Assembly (NCBI GenBank): GCA_013287465.1
Contig: JABDDS010000004.1
Coordinates: 1 to 61,334 of the forward strand
Length of the DNA: 61,334 bases
Direction of reading: 5' to 3'
Origin: Chlamydiota bacterium
GTDB lineage: Bacteria > Chlamydiota > Chlamydiia > Chlamydiales > Parachlamydiaceae
The translations under genes and the position numbers were made by a program. Of the stretch, positions 1 to 9,092 are shown piece after piece (the first letter of the stretch is position 1; each line of letters begins with the position of its first letter). Under the pieces are notes generated by a model. That model worked only from the letters and a program-made list of their open reading frames with translations, was not told the DNA's origin and made no database searches.

Positions 1-2
1 CA

Positions 3-899
3 GCAGCTGGTAGAACAGATTCTATAATGTTTCAAGGAATTAATACTAGGATGAGCGGAGTTAAGCCGGAAGAACGAAATCAGTTAGGCAATTTAATAGC
101 AGCGGGTTGTATCATAGGTAAAGAAATAACAGCAGGCAGTTTACCAAATAGTGTTAAGATTATTGTTAAGATTATAGACAAGCAAACAGAGCAGGGGTTT
201 CTATTATGTATGAGCGATGATGGTAGAAGCTGTGTTTTGCAAAAAAAAATGCCAGGAGGAGCCTTCCCCAAAGAATTAGAGCAGTGGACGAAAAATTTAG
301 CAAACAGCGATAAAGAGGCTAATAAAGGCCTTTTGTCAGAACTTATTAAAAATAAGGCTATTACGGATGAGCAGCTTGCATCTTTTTGTGCAGCTGTTGG
401 AATCGAAGGTCGTGGAGATTATTTTTTTACCCTTGATAGGGGGAGGGGACCTCAGCAGACTGCTCTTATGGACCTGATTAGTTCGGAAAGACCTGGTCTT
501 TTTGCCTGGATGGAGCATGATTTCAAATATATTATCTCAGACTCAGCAGCGCCACCAAAAGGCGTTCCTTTTTCTTTAGCCAATGTCGACTTAAGGTTTG
601 TCGTTGGGAATTTATCTGATGAATTGCGTGAGCTCCTTGAAGACCACTGGGGTAAAGTACCTTATGGTTCTTTAATGGACGTTGTTTTCGGCAGACCAAG
701 GATATCTGATAAGGATATTATAGATTTTTTTGTAAGAATTGGGATCCCTTCCAGCATAGTTGAGTTGGATCAGAAGGGCAATTTAGATCCTGATTCTGAG
801 CAGTTATCTACTTCGCTTAGAGGGTTACTAGTCGGAGATCACGCTAGTCGCCCTCAGCTTTTGGCTAAATGGAAGGCTGCTGAAGCACAAAGGGAATAA
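3..899 (+). CDS. Partial paralogue of the downstream 921-aa protein, cut at the window edge
   Basis: Function not recognised. The frame is open to the window edge. The eight codons before the first ATG (position 27) align with the paralogue at 1114 (AAGRTDSIM here, SSNKTDFIM there), so the true start probably lies outside the window. About 150 N-terminal residues match the N-terminal domain of the neighbour, including the shared blocks FLLC, CVLQKK, PGG and GIxGRG. A second block (residues about 180-285) matches its middle domain up to LAKWKAAEA. It lacks the Pro/Ser-rich linker seen in the neighbour. The frame stops at 899, just where the neighbour continues for another 530 residues, and homology goes on in shifted frames. 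It is probably a decaying tandem duplicate, although the shortened product could still be made. Confidence 0.7.
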   Translation, partial: AAGRTDSIMFQGINTRMSGVKPEERNQLGNLIAAGCIIGKEITAGSLPNSVKIIVKIIDKQTEQGFLLCMSDDGRSCVLQKKMPGGAFPKELEQWTKNLANSDKEANKGLLSELIKNKAITDEQLASFCAAVGIEGRGDYFFTLDRGRGPQQTALMDLISSERPGLFAWMEHDFKYIISDSAAPPKGVPFSLANVDLRFVVGNLSDELRELLEDHWGKVPYGSLMDVVFGRPRISDKDIIDFFVRIGIPSSIVELDQKGNLDPDSEQLSTSLRGLLVGDHASRPQLLAKWKAAEAQRE

Positions 900-966
900 A
901 ACCGAATAGAAAGAGCTAATGATGGATCTTTCGCCGGTCTCATGTTGATCTATTTTGTGCAAAATT
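900..966 (+). pseudogene. Out-of-frame remnant of the paralogue's downstream coding sequence
   Basis: After the stop at 899 the DNA still matches the neighbouring gene around 2225-2295. One shifted frame reads IERAN (neighbour IERIN). A second frame reads VDLFCAK (neighbour VDLFRTK). At least two frame changes are therefore needed to restore the match. No trace of the large C-terminal domain is visible beyond about 966. Confidence 0.65.
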
Positions 967-1000
967 AGGCAGCAATTAATGTTGCTACTTTAGTTTTTAA

Positions 1001-1046
1001 TTGTTGGTTTTTTGTGTTGGTTTTTTTTGTGTTGGTTTTTTTTGTT
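1001..1046 (+). repeat. T-rich direct repeat GTGTTGG-T8
   Basis: Three imperfect head-to-tail copies of a unit made of GTTGG followed by six to eight T residues lie directly upstream of the promoter at 1045. The length variation suggests slippage. It could act as an upstream promoter element or vary in length between strains; this is inference. Confidence 0.6.
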
Positions 1047-1073
1047 GATTATTATTGTTAAATTATTTATAAT
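1045..1073 (+). promoter_or_regulatory. Sigma-70-type promoter for the 921-aa gene
   Basis: TTGATT at 1045-1050 and a perfect TATAAT at 1068-1073 are separated by 17 bases. Transcription would start near 1080, about 34 bases before the chosen ATG. Confidence 0.65.
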
Positions 1074-1113
1074 CATTTTTATATAGAGAATACGTCATTT
1101 GGAGGGAGTTTTT

Positions 1114-3879
1114 ATGAACAAAGTCGATCCATCAAGTAATAAGACAGATTTTATAATGTTTGCAGGACTTAGGACTCGCATAAACGGAGTTAAACAAGCG
1201 GAACGGGATGAATTGATTCAAAGGATAAGAATGGGTCAAGTCATACTTAAAAAAGAACCATCGGGTTGGTTGCCGTTCTTGTCTAGCGCTACGTTCGAAT
1301 TAAATCCAAAAGATGAGGAAGGATTCTTGTTATGTGTGAGTGATGATCGTAAAAATTGTGTTTTGCAAAAAAAGATACCCGGAGGAGTCTTCCAGGGGGA
1401 ATTATGGCAGTGGGCAAAAAATTCAGCAAACAACAATCAAAAAGCTAATGCAAGCCTTTTGGAAAAACTTATTGCAAATAATGAGATCACGGATGAGCGG
1501 CTTGCATGTTTTTTTGCAGGTATTGGAATCCGAGGTCGTGGGGGATGGTTTTTTGAGAAAGAATCTTCTAAGCCGACCGATATTATGCGCGTGATTGCTG
1601 AGAGAAGACCTACTTTTGTTGCCTGGATAAATTCTGACTTCCAGGAAATTGATGATGGCGGGACAGTGGAAAATCTAGATGATGAAGACTTTCTAGAGGT
1701 CAAGCAATCAGAGCCAGAACCATCAGGACCGACTTCAGGACCAGCACAACCAACTTCAGAACCATCAGGACCAACTTCAGGACTAGCACAACCAAATCCA
1801 GAGCCGCTGCCTCCTGAAGATGTGAGTTCTGCCGCCGCCGCACCAGTACCAGAAAAAATTTCTTTTTCCTTAGCAGCCGTCGATATAAGCCCTATTGTTA
1901 AGGGACTACCTGATGTATTGGTTCCGTATGTTGAATTTTGGAGTAGAGATGCAACAGTTCGTCACACGTTGATAGAAAATATATTACAAAACACAGCCAT
2001 ATCAGATGAGGATTGTATTGATTTTTTTGTGAAAATTGGAATGCCTTCCAATATAGTTGATGCAGAAAATCTCCATGACGATGCAGATGTTGACCTTAGG
2101 GCATTATCTGATATGCTTAATAGGCTTTTGGTCAAAAAGCGCCGCGCTGTTCGCTCCTCTGAGTTTTTGGCTAAGTGGAAGGCTGCTGAAGCAAAGTGGA
2201 AGGCTGCTGAAGCTGAGTGGCAAGCAATAGAAAGAATAAATGCTCTAGAAGTCAATCCTGCAGGCTACGTTGATCTATTTCGTACAAAACGAGATGATTG
2301 GGAAGCGCTTAAATCTAGGTTGCAGGGATGTCCAGAGACAGTGAGAGCTCAGATACAAGCTCTTTCGGTAGAAGATCGTGCAGCCTTTTATAATCTTTTG
2401 GCTAGAAGTCATAACTTCAATCAAGTATGTCAATTTCCTGACAAGGGATATCCCAAGGTTCGAATTGAAGTATATTTGCACAATGAGGAGTTTTTAGCAT
2501 TACATCCTAATTTTGTTCAAGATATTGTGGATGCCCAACGCATGGCTCATACACGAGTTAATCAAAAGACGGCAGAGCTGTTAAGTGATTTTATCGCTCA
2601 CATCAAAGAGTGGGGGACTGCTGAGGAAAAACGAGTTTATGAAACAATTAACACTCCACAAGATTTGGTTCACCGTTTAATTCAATGTCGTCCAGTTGTA
2701 TTTTTTAATCCAGGGGATGATTGGCGTGTAATTAATGCTGTAAACGCGGGTGATGGGACGTTTACCCCTCAATCAAAAAGTGGCAGGGGCCTTTTTGGTG
2801 ATTATGAGAATCAGGTCCTTGGATCTTCTCTTGATCGTTTAATCAATTACAATGAAATGTCGATTTCAGCTCTTCTTTCTGTTGTTGCAAGAACTCCATT
2901 TATAAATCAAGGTGGACGTACAAATATGGGTGCACCCGATTTTGATAAATGTAAATCTGAAGGAGTATATGTCGGCACTGTAGGATGTCGTTATGAACAA
3001 CCAGGTAGAATGGAATCTAGGTACACTCTCATTGATAATACCTGCACCGCTGAAAAAGGATATGGTAAAAATGCCCCTAATACTAGAGAAAAAGCATATA
3101 ATAATATGATGGCAAAGCACTTTGGTATTACTTATCTTTCGGGAGGGGTTGGTATTCCTTCTTATGATGAGTTGGTCGCTGCAATGAATGGAGATAAGCC
3201 ACCCGCAGGGTATAAGATTTTGGGTGGAAGTAAAGAGGGTGGCAATTTGTTATTTTATGATCTGAAAGCTTTTGAACAACGAATTGAAGTAAATTATCAA
3301 ACGTTTATCGCAGATGAGTTTGTTGACCCAGCGATTCACCAGAAACCGCCTTATTTTTTCCTTGTGGGGCTTGGAACGGGAGCTTGGGCCAGGGATCCAG
3401 ATTCTCAAATTCCAATTATTATGCATACTGTTGCGGCTCGTCTTAACCAGCTTTCTCCAGAACAAAAAGCGAGAAAGCCTACAATTGAATTTAGTTACTT
3501 TGCAAATGAGGAGTATTGTAGGCCACTGTGGGATTCTTTTAAAACTGAATTTCCAAATATCGCCGATATTGATGTTAGGTTTACAACCAATGACCCAGCA
3601 GCTAAGTCTAAACTTCCAGAAGACGAAGGCAAGCTGTTAGTTGCGATGTATGCCTGGGATTCTAATTCTTATCCTGGTAATGAATATTGGTTTGGAGCAA
3701 TGGCTGCTTCTGGTGACCCTGCGGCAGCTTCCTGTTCTTTTATTGCAGAACTACAGAATCCAAGCATTAATCCAGGCATTAGTAGATTATTCATATTGCC
3801 AGAAAGTAAACCAAGAGTTCCATCACCAACTTCTGGCCCCGCTGCACCTTCTAGTTCAGCTGCTGCCGGAGGACACTAG
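1114..3879 (+). CDS. Large modular protein of unknown function, possible secreted effector
   Basis: Not recognised as a known family. The start is the ATG at 1114, because GGAGGGAG lies five to eight bases upstream; an in-frame TTG at 1099 has no such site. The 921 residues fall into parts: an N-terminal domain of about 170 residues shared with the truncated paralogue upstream; a Pro/Ser/Thr-rich linker with repeated PSGPTSG units (about residues 190-245); a second shared domain; a short duplicated KWKAAEA helix; and a C-terminal region of about 530 residues seen only here, ending in another Pro/Ser/Ala-rich tail. No signal peptide or membrane segment is visible. The C-terminal region has alternating glycine-rich turns such as VGLGTGAW and looks like a globular enzyme-like fold, but I cannot assign it. 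The modular layout with flexible linkers resembles bacterial effectors. Confidence 0.85.
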   Translation: MNKVDPSSNKTDFIMFAGLRTRINGVKQAERDELIQRIRMGQVILKKEPSGWLPFLSSATFELNPKDEEGFLLCVSDDRKNCVLQKKIPGGVFQGELWQWAKNSANNNQKANASLLEKLIANNEITDERLACFFAGIGIRGRGGWFFEKESSKPTDIMRVIAERRPTFVAWINSDFQEIDDGGTVENLDDEDFLEVKQSEPEPSGPTSGPAQPTSEPSGPTSGLAQPNPEPLPPEDVSSAAAAPVPEKISFSLAAVDISPIVKGLPDVLVPYVEFWSRDATVRHTLIENILQNTAISDEDCIDFFVKIGMPSNIVDAENLHDDADVDLRALSDMLNRLLVKKRRAVRSSEFLAKWKAAEAKWKAAEAEWQAIERINALEVNPAGYVDLFRTKRDDWEALKSRLQGCPETVRAQIQALSVEDRAAFYNLLARSHNFNQVCQFPDKGYPKVRIEVYLHNEEFLALHPNFVQDIVDAQRMAHTRVNQKTAELLSDFIAHIKEWGTAEEKRVYETINTPQDLVHRLIQCRPVVFFNPGDDWRVINAVNAGDGTFTPQSKSGRGLFGDYENQVLGSSLDRLINYNEMSISALLSVVARTPFINQGGRTNMGAPDFDKCKSEGVYVGTVGCRYEQPGRMESRYTLIDNTCTAEKGYGKNAPNTREKAYNNMMAKHFGITYLSGGVGIPSYDELVAAMNGDKPPAGYKILGGSKEGGNLLFYDLKAFEQRIEVNYQTFIADEFVDPAIHQKPPYFFLVGLGTGAWARDPDSQIPIIMHTVAARLNQLSPEQKARKPTIEFSYFANEEYCRPLWDSFKTEFPNIADIDVRFTTNDPAAKSKLPEDEGKLLVAMYAWDSNSYPGNEYWFGAMAASGDPAAASCSFIAELQNPSINPGISRLFILPESKPRVPSPTSGPAAPSSSAAAGGH

Positions 3880-4001
3880 ATTTTGTTGTTATGGACATTG
3901 TGGACAGCGTACAACTTTTAATCACACCGGGTGCAATTAAAAGGGTTGATTAAATACTAACGTGATCCAAAGATGTAACCTAAAGAGCCCCTGCCTTAAT
4001 A

Positions 4002-4035
4002 CTACGCGAAGCGTTTGGAGTGCGAAAGCCCCCTT
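4002..4035. repeat. Family A palindromic element, solitary left half
   Basis: The sequence from CTACGCGAAGCG onward matches the left arm of the family A elements at 15652, 22490, 45327 and 56292, but no right arm follows. It runs straight into the small ORF at 4039. Confidence 0.8.
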
Positions 4036-4038
4036 CTA

Positions 4039-4305
4039 ATGACCACGCAAAAAAATACCCCTTCGGATCTGTCAGGACTGAATTTGGTTTTGGGGATGCC
4101 CGCTCATCGAAGCCAACCTTCTCGATTGGAAAGCCTTTTTCAAGCGGAGCAAAGGACTGTTGCGGATTTACGAACTAGAGTGAGCAAGATAACCAATTCT
4201 TTGGAAACAAAGACGAATGAAAGTTTAAAAGATCAACTTCAAGCAGTGTCTTTGAAAGAAAAGAAGGCAAAAAGAATGATGAGGGGGCCAGGGACCAGGA
4301 TTTAA
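4039..4305 (+). CDS. Small hypothetical protein with a coiled-coil tail
   Basis: Unrecognised 88-aa frame. The ATG at 4039 lies four bases after a half palindrome and has no convincing ribosome binding site. The second half is charged and helical (about residues 38-82, heptad-like Leu/Val spacing). An upstream in-frame TTG at 4015 would read through the repeat and is unlikely. It could be a fragment of a longer gene whose 5' part was lost when the repeat arrived. Expression is doubtful. Confidence 0.35.
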   Translation: MTTQKNTPSDLSGLNLVLGMPAHRSQPSRLESLFQAEQRTVADLRTRVSKITNSLETKTNESLKDQLQAVSLKEKKAKRMMRGPGTRI

Positions 4306-4337
4306 ATCGGTCTACTGTCTAAGGAGTCGGTCTACTC

Positions 4338-6044
4338 TTAAAATGGATTGGGTACTGTGACAACTACTGCGCTTGGAGCTGTCGTTAAGTTTCCAGCAAC
4401 ACCGAACAATAAATATTCATAACACCCTTCTTTTAATCCGGGGTCAATGAAAGTGGTAAAATGATCACCAGGGGTCCCATGTATATTTTGAGCGATCATT
4501 ATTCCATTGCGATATAGTGTATAAGAACTTATTTCATTCCCTCTATCTGACGAAGGAATGTTATTCCATGTTAAATCAATATTATAGAGAATCTCATGTG
4601 TGGATGGTACGGCCGTCGATTTGCTCCTCATACAAGGGGCTCTTATATTCTGATATAGTGTTGTTAAAGAAAAATTTGATTGACTTCCTACAAATAGATC
4701 TAAGTAGCTAGCAGAGCTGATTTTGCCAACAGCGATAGAGGATGAGTTCATACAGGGCTGATAGTAGATTTGACTTGGGATAAAACTGTTGTGCCCATCA
4801 TTGACAAGCAGTTGAATTCCATTTTCATTCCCAACGATAATGTCTTCTTGATGATTTTTATGATTCGATAGGTTCCCAATAGCGAGGCCTGGATTGCAAA
4901 ATTCTTCGGAATCATTGTTTCTTGGTGCAGGAATTGTAATGGACGTAAATGTTCTATTATAATTGTTGTTAAAGAAGATATTTACGATGTTTTCAGGGGG
5001 CTTGTCTGAGGAATATTTTCTCGAAGTGACTGCAAAATCTTGATTTAACTGCTGACAACCCAATATAGAGCTATAATTTGATTTTTTCCCTGTTTTATTG
5101 TATTGATGGTAATCATTTGAATTTAAATTGCCGACGGCAACAATAGCCGGTTTTCCGCAAGTCGGGTAAATTTCATGGCTGACGTAAAACTCGTTGCGAC
5201 CATTTCCGTATAAAATGTTCACGGTGTTGTCGTCGTGATTTGCGACGATGAGATCGTATCTACCTGGATGTTTCGTTAAATGCCCCATTGCAATGCCTAG
5301 AGGGTTTTTTCCGACGTTGTAATAACTGCTTTCTTCAAAGTCAGAATTGTTGTTTGGTTGTACAAAAATATAGACACATCCTTGATTCGAATTGTTTGTT
5401 GCTGTTAGAGCTAGGCTGTAGCTTAGATCTAGATCGTTTTCTAAATTAAATTGACCTATAACAGCGCCGTTAAATGAGGGAACTTGATCAAAAAGGATAG
5501 GGCTAAATATTTCGGTTACAGCTTTGTATACTGTTTTTTTATGTGATCCTACTGCAATTTCTACTGGGACTATAAGTATTTTAATAGGCTGAATGATCCC
5601 TTCTTTTTTATTGTCATCAGTTATAGAGCTTCCTGCAACGACTGCTAGAGATGTTTGTTTATTTTTTGTTGTTGTGGCAAGCGATGTGCTAGCTATGTTT
5701 TCAAAAAAAATCTGATCGTTTCCTGTTTCGATTCCTTCATAAGTGGTAGACATCGTTAATAGGGAATCAGTTCCGTCTGTAGAAACAGCAATTCGCACAT
5801 GAACAGAATCGAATTCTATAATGGATACAGCAACAGGAGAAAAAATGGAATGGGTAGCCCCCCACTCTATACATAGTTCTGTTTTCGATGCGATGAATCC
5901 GTTGAATTGATTATTTAGACTTTGGGTCCTGCAGGGCTGTATGTCGTGAGCATCGATATGGTTGCTTAGTAACAATATGGAAAGCAGCCATGGAAGGGAT
6001 TTTATCATCGATATTTTATATTGAAATAGATTATGTAATAACAT
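4338..6044 (-). CDS. Exported FG-GAP/VCBS-like repeat protein with C-terminal Fn3-like domain
   Basis: 568 residues. An AGAGGA site seven bases upstream supports the ATG at 6044. The N-terminus is a signal peptide with a long n-region and the core LPWLLSILLLS, probably cleaved after HIDA. The middle (about residues 180-450) contains repeated motifs of the type AIGxLxxxxxxDLIVxN, as in FG-GAP/VCBS beta-propeller repeats: LGIAMGHLTK with YDLIVAN, LAIGNLSN with EDIIVGN, SIAVGKISS with LDLFVGS. The last 110 residues resemble a fibronectin-III-like domain (LTWNNIPSSD, YTLYRNG, YEYLLFGV). Such proteins are usually surface or periplasmic binding proteins. Asn is very common. It ends 32 bases downstream of the small ORF on the other strand. 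Confidence 0.75.
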   Translation of the reverse strand: MLLHNLFQYKISMIKSLPWLLSILLLSNHIDAHDIQPCRTQSLNNQFNGFIASKTELCIEWGATHSIFSPVAVSIIEFDSVHVRIAVSTDGTDSLLTMSTTYEGIETGNDQIFFENIASTSLATTTKNKQTSLAVVAGSSITDDNKKEGIIQPIKILIVPVEIAVGSHKKTVYKAVTEIFSPILFDQVPSFNGAVIGQFNLENDLDLSYSLALTATNNSNQGCVYIFVQPNNNSDFEESSYYNVGKNPLGIAMGHLTKHPGRYDLIVANHDDNTVNILYGNGRNEFYVSHEIYPTCGKPAIVAVGNLNSNDYHQYNKTGKKSNYSSILGCQQLNQDFAVTSRKYSSDKPPENIVNIFFNNNYNRTFTSITIPAPRNNDSEEFCNPGLAIGNLSNHKNHQEDIIVGNENGIQLLVNDGHNSFIPSQIYYQPCMNSSSIAVGKISSASYLDLFVGSQSNFSLTTLYQNIRAPCMRSKSTAVPSTHEILYNIDLTWNNIPSSDRGNEISSYTLYRNGIMIAQNIHGTPGDHFTTFIDPGLKEGCYEYLLFGVAGNLTTAPSAVVVTVPNPF

Positions 6045-6098
6045 AAAATTTCCTCTATTATGTAAAAAAATTCACCGCCCCGCAGTATAACCTTTTTG

Positions 6099-7184
6099 TT
6101 ATATATTCCATTCGGAGATTGGTTTCCCAACTCCTTCTTTGATCAGTTTTAACACATGCAATGTTCCTTTGACATGTTGGCTGTCAAATCCTAGGTGATC
6201 TTGGACTAGCATGCATTGTGGTAGTGCCTGGGAGCTCCAGACATGTTCTTTGCCGACATGATAGGCGAGATGTGCATGCTGATGCATAGGAAAATCGACT
6301 TGCGTATCTCCAATAGTGATAATTAATGCATCGGGATAGAGATGGCATCTCTCTTCGATGTGTTTTTTAATTGTGAGGCTCTTGTTTACTTTGCTGACCA
6401 TTAAAAAATTGAATCCAAATCCATCACAAGAGCCGAGTCCCATCGCAATTTGTCTTTGCTCTTTGGGTAGCTTAGAGATCAGCAACTCTTTGCTGGAAAG
6501 TTCTTTTTCCAGCCATTTTACAGAGTTTGTGATCCCCCATGGTGGGTTAGAAGTGAGGGTTTCTATTAATGCTCCATAGCTCACAAGTCGGAAGCGAGGG
6601 TCTATCTTAGATCGTATTGTCAGGGCTATTTCGGCAAATTCGTTGGGGGTGATCTGTGGTGATTGGTTTTTGTCTTTCAGCGTTAAGGTCTCTACTTCTG
6701 CTTTTAACTTTCTGGTAAGTTCTTTTTGCTCTTGGGTTCCTGTGCAGTCAATTTCATGGAAAAATGCGTGCAGAAGTATCTTGGAGAGCTCAAACACAAT
6801 TTCAATCGGATATTCATCTAAGATTTCTATGTGATTGAAATCGCGCATCCGCTGTCCTCCAAGGGCTCCATAGATGGAAATCTCTTCTTTTTTTAATTCA
6901 TTTGCTAATGGCTCTGCAATTGCTTTGTCGAGAGTGGTATGACCTCTACGCCATATTTCAAGGGCAGATCTTTGCGTTGCTGGTGTTCCAGAAATAAATG
7001 CAATGTCAATTTGATGTTCTTTAATCAACTCCTTAATGGCTACAACAATCCTAGGATCAGCATCTGAATTACAGCAATCTCTAATGACTCCATCGACATC
7101 GCAAACGAGGATGATTTGATTGATCGGACGACCATCGCGAAAGTTTTCAGGGAGATACAGGTCTGTTGATTTAGTAATTTTCAT
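6099..7184 (-). CDS. HAD-superfamily phosphatase
   Basis: 361 residues. Motif I is VCDVDGVIRD near residue 30 (DxD nucleophile and acid). Motif II is FISGTPAT. Motif IV is GDTQVDFPM near residue 300. The layout, with the cap between motifs II and IV, suits the IIB (Cof or trehalose-6-phosphatase-like) branch, but the substrate cannot be told. An AAGGATGA site precedes the ATG at 7184. No signal peptide is visible, so it is probably cytosolic. It is separated by 54 bases from the exported protein downstream and may be co-transcribed with it. Confidence 0.75.
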   Translation of the reverse strand: MKITKSTDLYLPENFRDGRPINQIILVCDVDGVIRDCCNSDADPRIVVAIKELIKEHQIDIAFISGTPATQRSALEIWRRGHTTLDKAIAEPLANELKKEEISIYGALGGQRMRDFNHIEILDEYPIEIVFELSKILLHAFFHEIDCTGTQEQKELTRKLKAEVETLTLKDKNQSPQITPNEFAEIALTIRSKIDPRFRLVSYGALIETLTSNPPWGITNSVKWLEKELSSKELLISKLPKEQRQIAMGLGSCDGFGFNFLMVSKVNKSLTIKKHIEERCHLYPDALIITIGDTQVDFPMHQHAHLAYHVGKEHVWSSQALPQCMLVQDHLGFDSQHVKGTLHVLKLIKEGVGKPISEWNI

Positions 7185-7297
7185 AAAGTCATCCTTAGAA
7201 TCTTAGTTACGTTTTGAAACAGATTATCCCTGAGAACGAGGTAAAAGACTAGAGAAAATGTGTGTTTGTGTTAGATTTAATACAAGGGGGATAAAGG

Positions 7298-7717
7298 ATG
7301 GCAAGAGCAAATTTTTCAAAAGTAGAAGATTCTCTCAAACAGGGATTAGAGGAATTTGGGATTGAAAAGCTTTTAGAAGTGACTGACAAAGAGTCGGATA
7401 GAATAGAGCAGGAAAGACGAAGTGGGCAGCTGGCCATATTGATTCAATATGAGCTAAAGTCTCTTTATCGACATGGGTTTAATCTTTATACTCTTCTACA
7501 TATTGATAAAAAAGAATTAAAAAAATTTATTAACAATCCATCTTTGATGACTAAGGATGACAAAGAGAAATTAATTGATATCAAGAAAAAAATTGATGTC
7601 TTTAGAGAGGAAAAAAAGGATGAGTTGAGGTCGGACGAAGATGTGGTTACCGAGGAACGGTATAGACACAAACACAAAAAAATCAATGTAAGAGAGAATT
7701 GGTTGCCGTTGAAATAA
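7298..7717 (+). CDS. Small charged helical protein of unknown function
   Basis: 139 residues, rich in Lys, Glu and Asp, predicted mostly helical, with no signal peptide or membrane segment. An AAGGGGG site lies upstream of the ATG. The C-terminal third is very hydrophilic with alternating acidic and basic clusters. No family recognised. The gene is isolated between divergent and convergent neighbours, and a 69-bp palindrome follows its stop. Confidence 0.65.
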   Translation: MARANFSKVEDSLKQGLEEFGIEKLLEVTDKESDRIEQERRSGQLAILIQYELKSLYRHGFNLYTLLHIDKKELKKFINNPSLMTKDDKEKLIDIKKKIDVFREEKKDELRSDEDVVTEERYRHKHKKINVRENWLPLK

Positions 7718-7754
7718 TGATGTTGTGGACACTATGGAACAGAAACGCAAAGTC

Positions 7755-7823
7755 CTGCTAAGCATTAGCACAGAAACGCAAAAATGTACAGCCACTTTGC
7801 GTTTCTGTGCTCATGCTTAGCAG
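7755..7823. repeat. Long palindrome with 28-bp arms between convergent genes
   Basis: CTGCTAAGCATTAGCACAG continues into AAACGCAAA on the left; its reverse complement, with one mismatch, follows after a 13-base loop. The gene at 7298 and rpmB converge on it, so it may serve as a bidirectional terminator, although no T-run follows either arm. The motif AGAAACGCAAA also occurs alone at 7741. Confidence 0.85.
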
Positions 7824-7866
7824 TATAGTTTTTTATACTTATGCTGTCTATGCTGTCTCTATATTC

Positions 7867-8142
7867 CTAGACTTTAGTTCCTTCAGCGCGCATGCCGCGG
7901 ATAACAGCACTGATTCCAAGTTTATCGATATTTCGTAGAGCTGCAGTACTAAGGCGCAGCGTAACGAAGCGATTTTCATCCCCGAACCAGATTCGTTTTT
8001 TGACTAAGTTTGGTTGAAAACGGCGCTTTGTCTTACCGGTAACTTTAAGACCGATCCCTTTTTTCTTTTTTGCAATACCACGAATGGCGTAAGAGTAGCC
8101 TCGTGCTTGTTTTTTTCCTGTGACTTCACAAATCTTTGACAT
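7867..8142 (-). CDS. rpmB: 50S ribosomal protein L28
   Basis: 91 residues from the ATG at 8142, preceded by TTTGGAG six bases upstream; the in-frame TTG at 8154 overlaps that site and is not the start. The protein carries the L28 pattern [31 protein letters not shown] and [15 protein letters not shown]. It is a component of the large ribosomal subunit. The central lysine-rich block IAKKKKGIG agrees with my recollection of chlamydial L28. No zinc-binding CxxC pairs remain. Confidence 0.95.
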   Translation of the reverse strand: MSKICEVTGKKQARGYSYAIRGIAKKKKGIGLKVTGKTKRRFQPNLVKKRIWFGDENRFVTLRLSTAALRNIDKLGISAVIRGMRAEGTKV

Positions 8143-8212
8143 GATGTTCTCCAAATTAAAACGCTAGTCTACCAAAGGTCTTCTATTCTCTCAAGCAAAA
8201 AAGAAACAAATG

Positions 8213-8707
8213 CTAAAGTATTTCTTCTTCTGTCGTCACGATTGCGAAACATTGAACTCCGTCGCCACAACCAAAGTCAGTGAGCCCTTCACCGGAGGTG
8301 GCTGTGATTCCTATTTGTGAAATATCGAGCTTCATGATTCGGGCGATATTAGCGCGCATCTTGAGCAGGTGTTTTTTGAAGTGTGGTCTTTTTCCTTCTA
8401 TAGAAATTGCCACATGGGTCACTTGTTGTTTGCCAAGTGTTTTTATAGCTTCAATGAGATAGATTTCGCTGTCGGTGATTCCGTCTTTTAAGCACAATTC
8501 ATCGGCGACTCCTCCTAAGATGAGGACTCCAGTAAGCGATGTAATGGCATTGCAGATTGCATGAAGAGCGATGTCTCCGTCTGAATTGGCGTTGAAACCG
8601 GGGGTTCCGTCAAAGATGATTCCTGCAATGACGCAAGGTTTGGATGATTCTGGTGGCAGAAAACGGTGGCTGTCTTGTCCGATGCCTGTTCTTGTTTTTA
8701 GTCGCAT
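8213..8707 (-). CDS. ispF: 2-C-methyl-D-erythritol 2,4-cyclodiphosphate synthase
   Basis: Makes the cyclic diphosphate of the non-mevalonate isoprenoid pathway, whose first enzyme (dxs) is also in this window. The ATG at 8707 follows AAAGGAG by nine bases, a better start than the ATG at 8731. Metal ligands are visible in GIGQDSHRF (Asp, His) and [11 protein letters not shown] (His). The C-terminal signature is [17 protein letters not shown]. The usual GDIGxxFPD loop is replaced by [12 protein letters not shown], a departure I recall from chlamydial IspF. Length is normal (164 aa). Confidence 0.93.
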   Translation of the reverse strand: MRLKTRTGIGQDSHRFLPPESSKPCVIAGIIFDGTPGFNANSDGDIALHAICNAITSLTGVLILGGVADELCLKDGITDSEIYLIEAIKTLGKQQVTHVAISIEGKRPHFKKHLLKMRANIARIMKLDISQIGITATSGEGLTDFGCGDGVQCFAIVTTEEEIL

Positions 8708-8749
8708 ATAGAAAGCTCCTTTTCCCTGCATTTAGCGGGGAAATTAAGA

Positions 8750-8914
8750 TATACCGAAACACCTTCAAAAGTTGGCATTTGGGCCGCGCGAAAGCTCCCG
8801 CGATTCGACGATAAAAACCAACCTCATATTATAAATATGGGGATGGTTTTTATCGATCGAATCTCGGGGCTTTGGCGCAGCCGAAATGCCAACTTTTGAA
8901 GGTGTTTCGGTATA
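8750..8914. repeat. Family B palindromic element, full copy B1
   Basis: A 165-bp near-perfect hairpin beginning TATACCGAAACACC and ending GGTGTTTCGGTATA. Inside the outer stem sits the family core: GGGCCGCGCGAAAGC on the left and GGGGCTTTGGCGCAGCC on the right. The core pairs with consistent mismatches. An inner AT-rich stem closes the tip. The outer and inner stems differ in sequence from those of B2 and B3. It lies just upstream of ispF, on the promoter side. No ORF of note. Confidence 0.9.
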
Positions 8915-8995
8915 AGTATAGGCTAAAATAAAATAAACGCAACGGTTTTTTTTTGTGAAAATTAATGATTTCATTGTATGGAAATTAAGAAATTT

Positions 8996-9092
8996 GTTAA
9001 AAAACAGAGATATACCGAATGTGTTTTAAAATTGACTTTTTGGGCTGCGCGAGAATCCTCGCGGATCGAAAATCGAAAATATCTCCGTTTTT
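8996..9092. repeat. Family B partial element
   Basis: It has a TATACCGAATG end and the left core (GGGCTGCGCGAGAATCCTCG), but no right core. It is flanked by an inverted pair, AAAAAACAGAGATA at about 8999 and TATCTCCGTTTTTT at about 9079. It appears to be a decayed copy whose outer stem still pairs. It sits between B1 and murA, so it may influence the murA leader. Confidence 0.7.

Noticed and set aside
3000-3879. Macrodomain or PARG-like identity of the 921-aa protein's C-terminus
   Set aside because: Glycine-rich turns are suggestive, but no GGG-QEE or other diagnostic motif is visible; I could not support a family.
8765-8974. 69-aa open frame on the minus strand
   Set aside because: It is contained largely in palindrome B1 and has no ribosome site.
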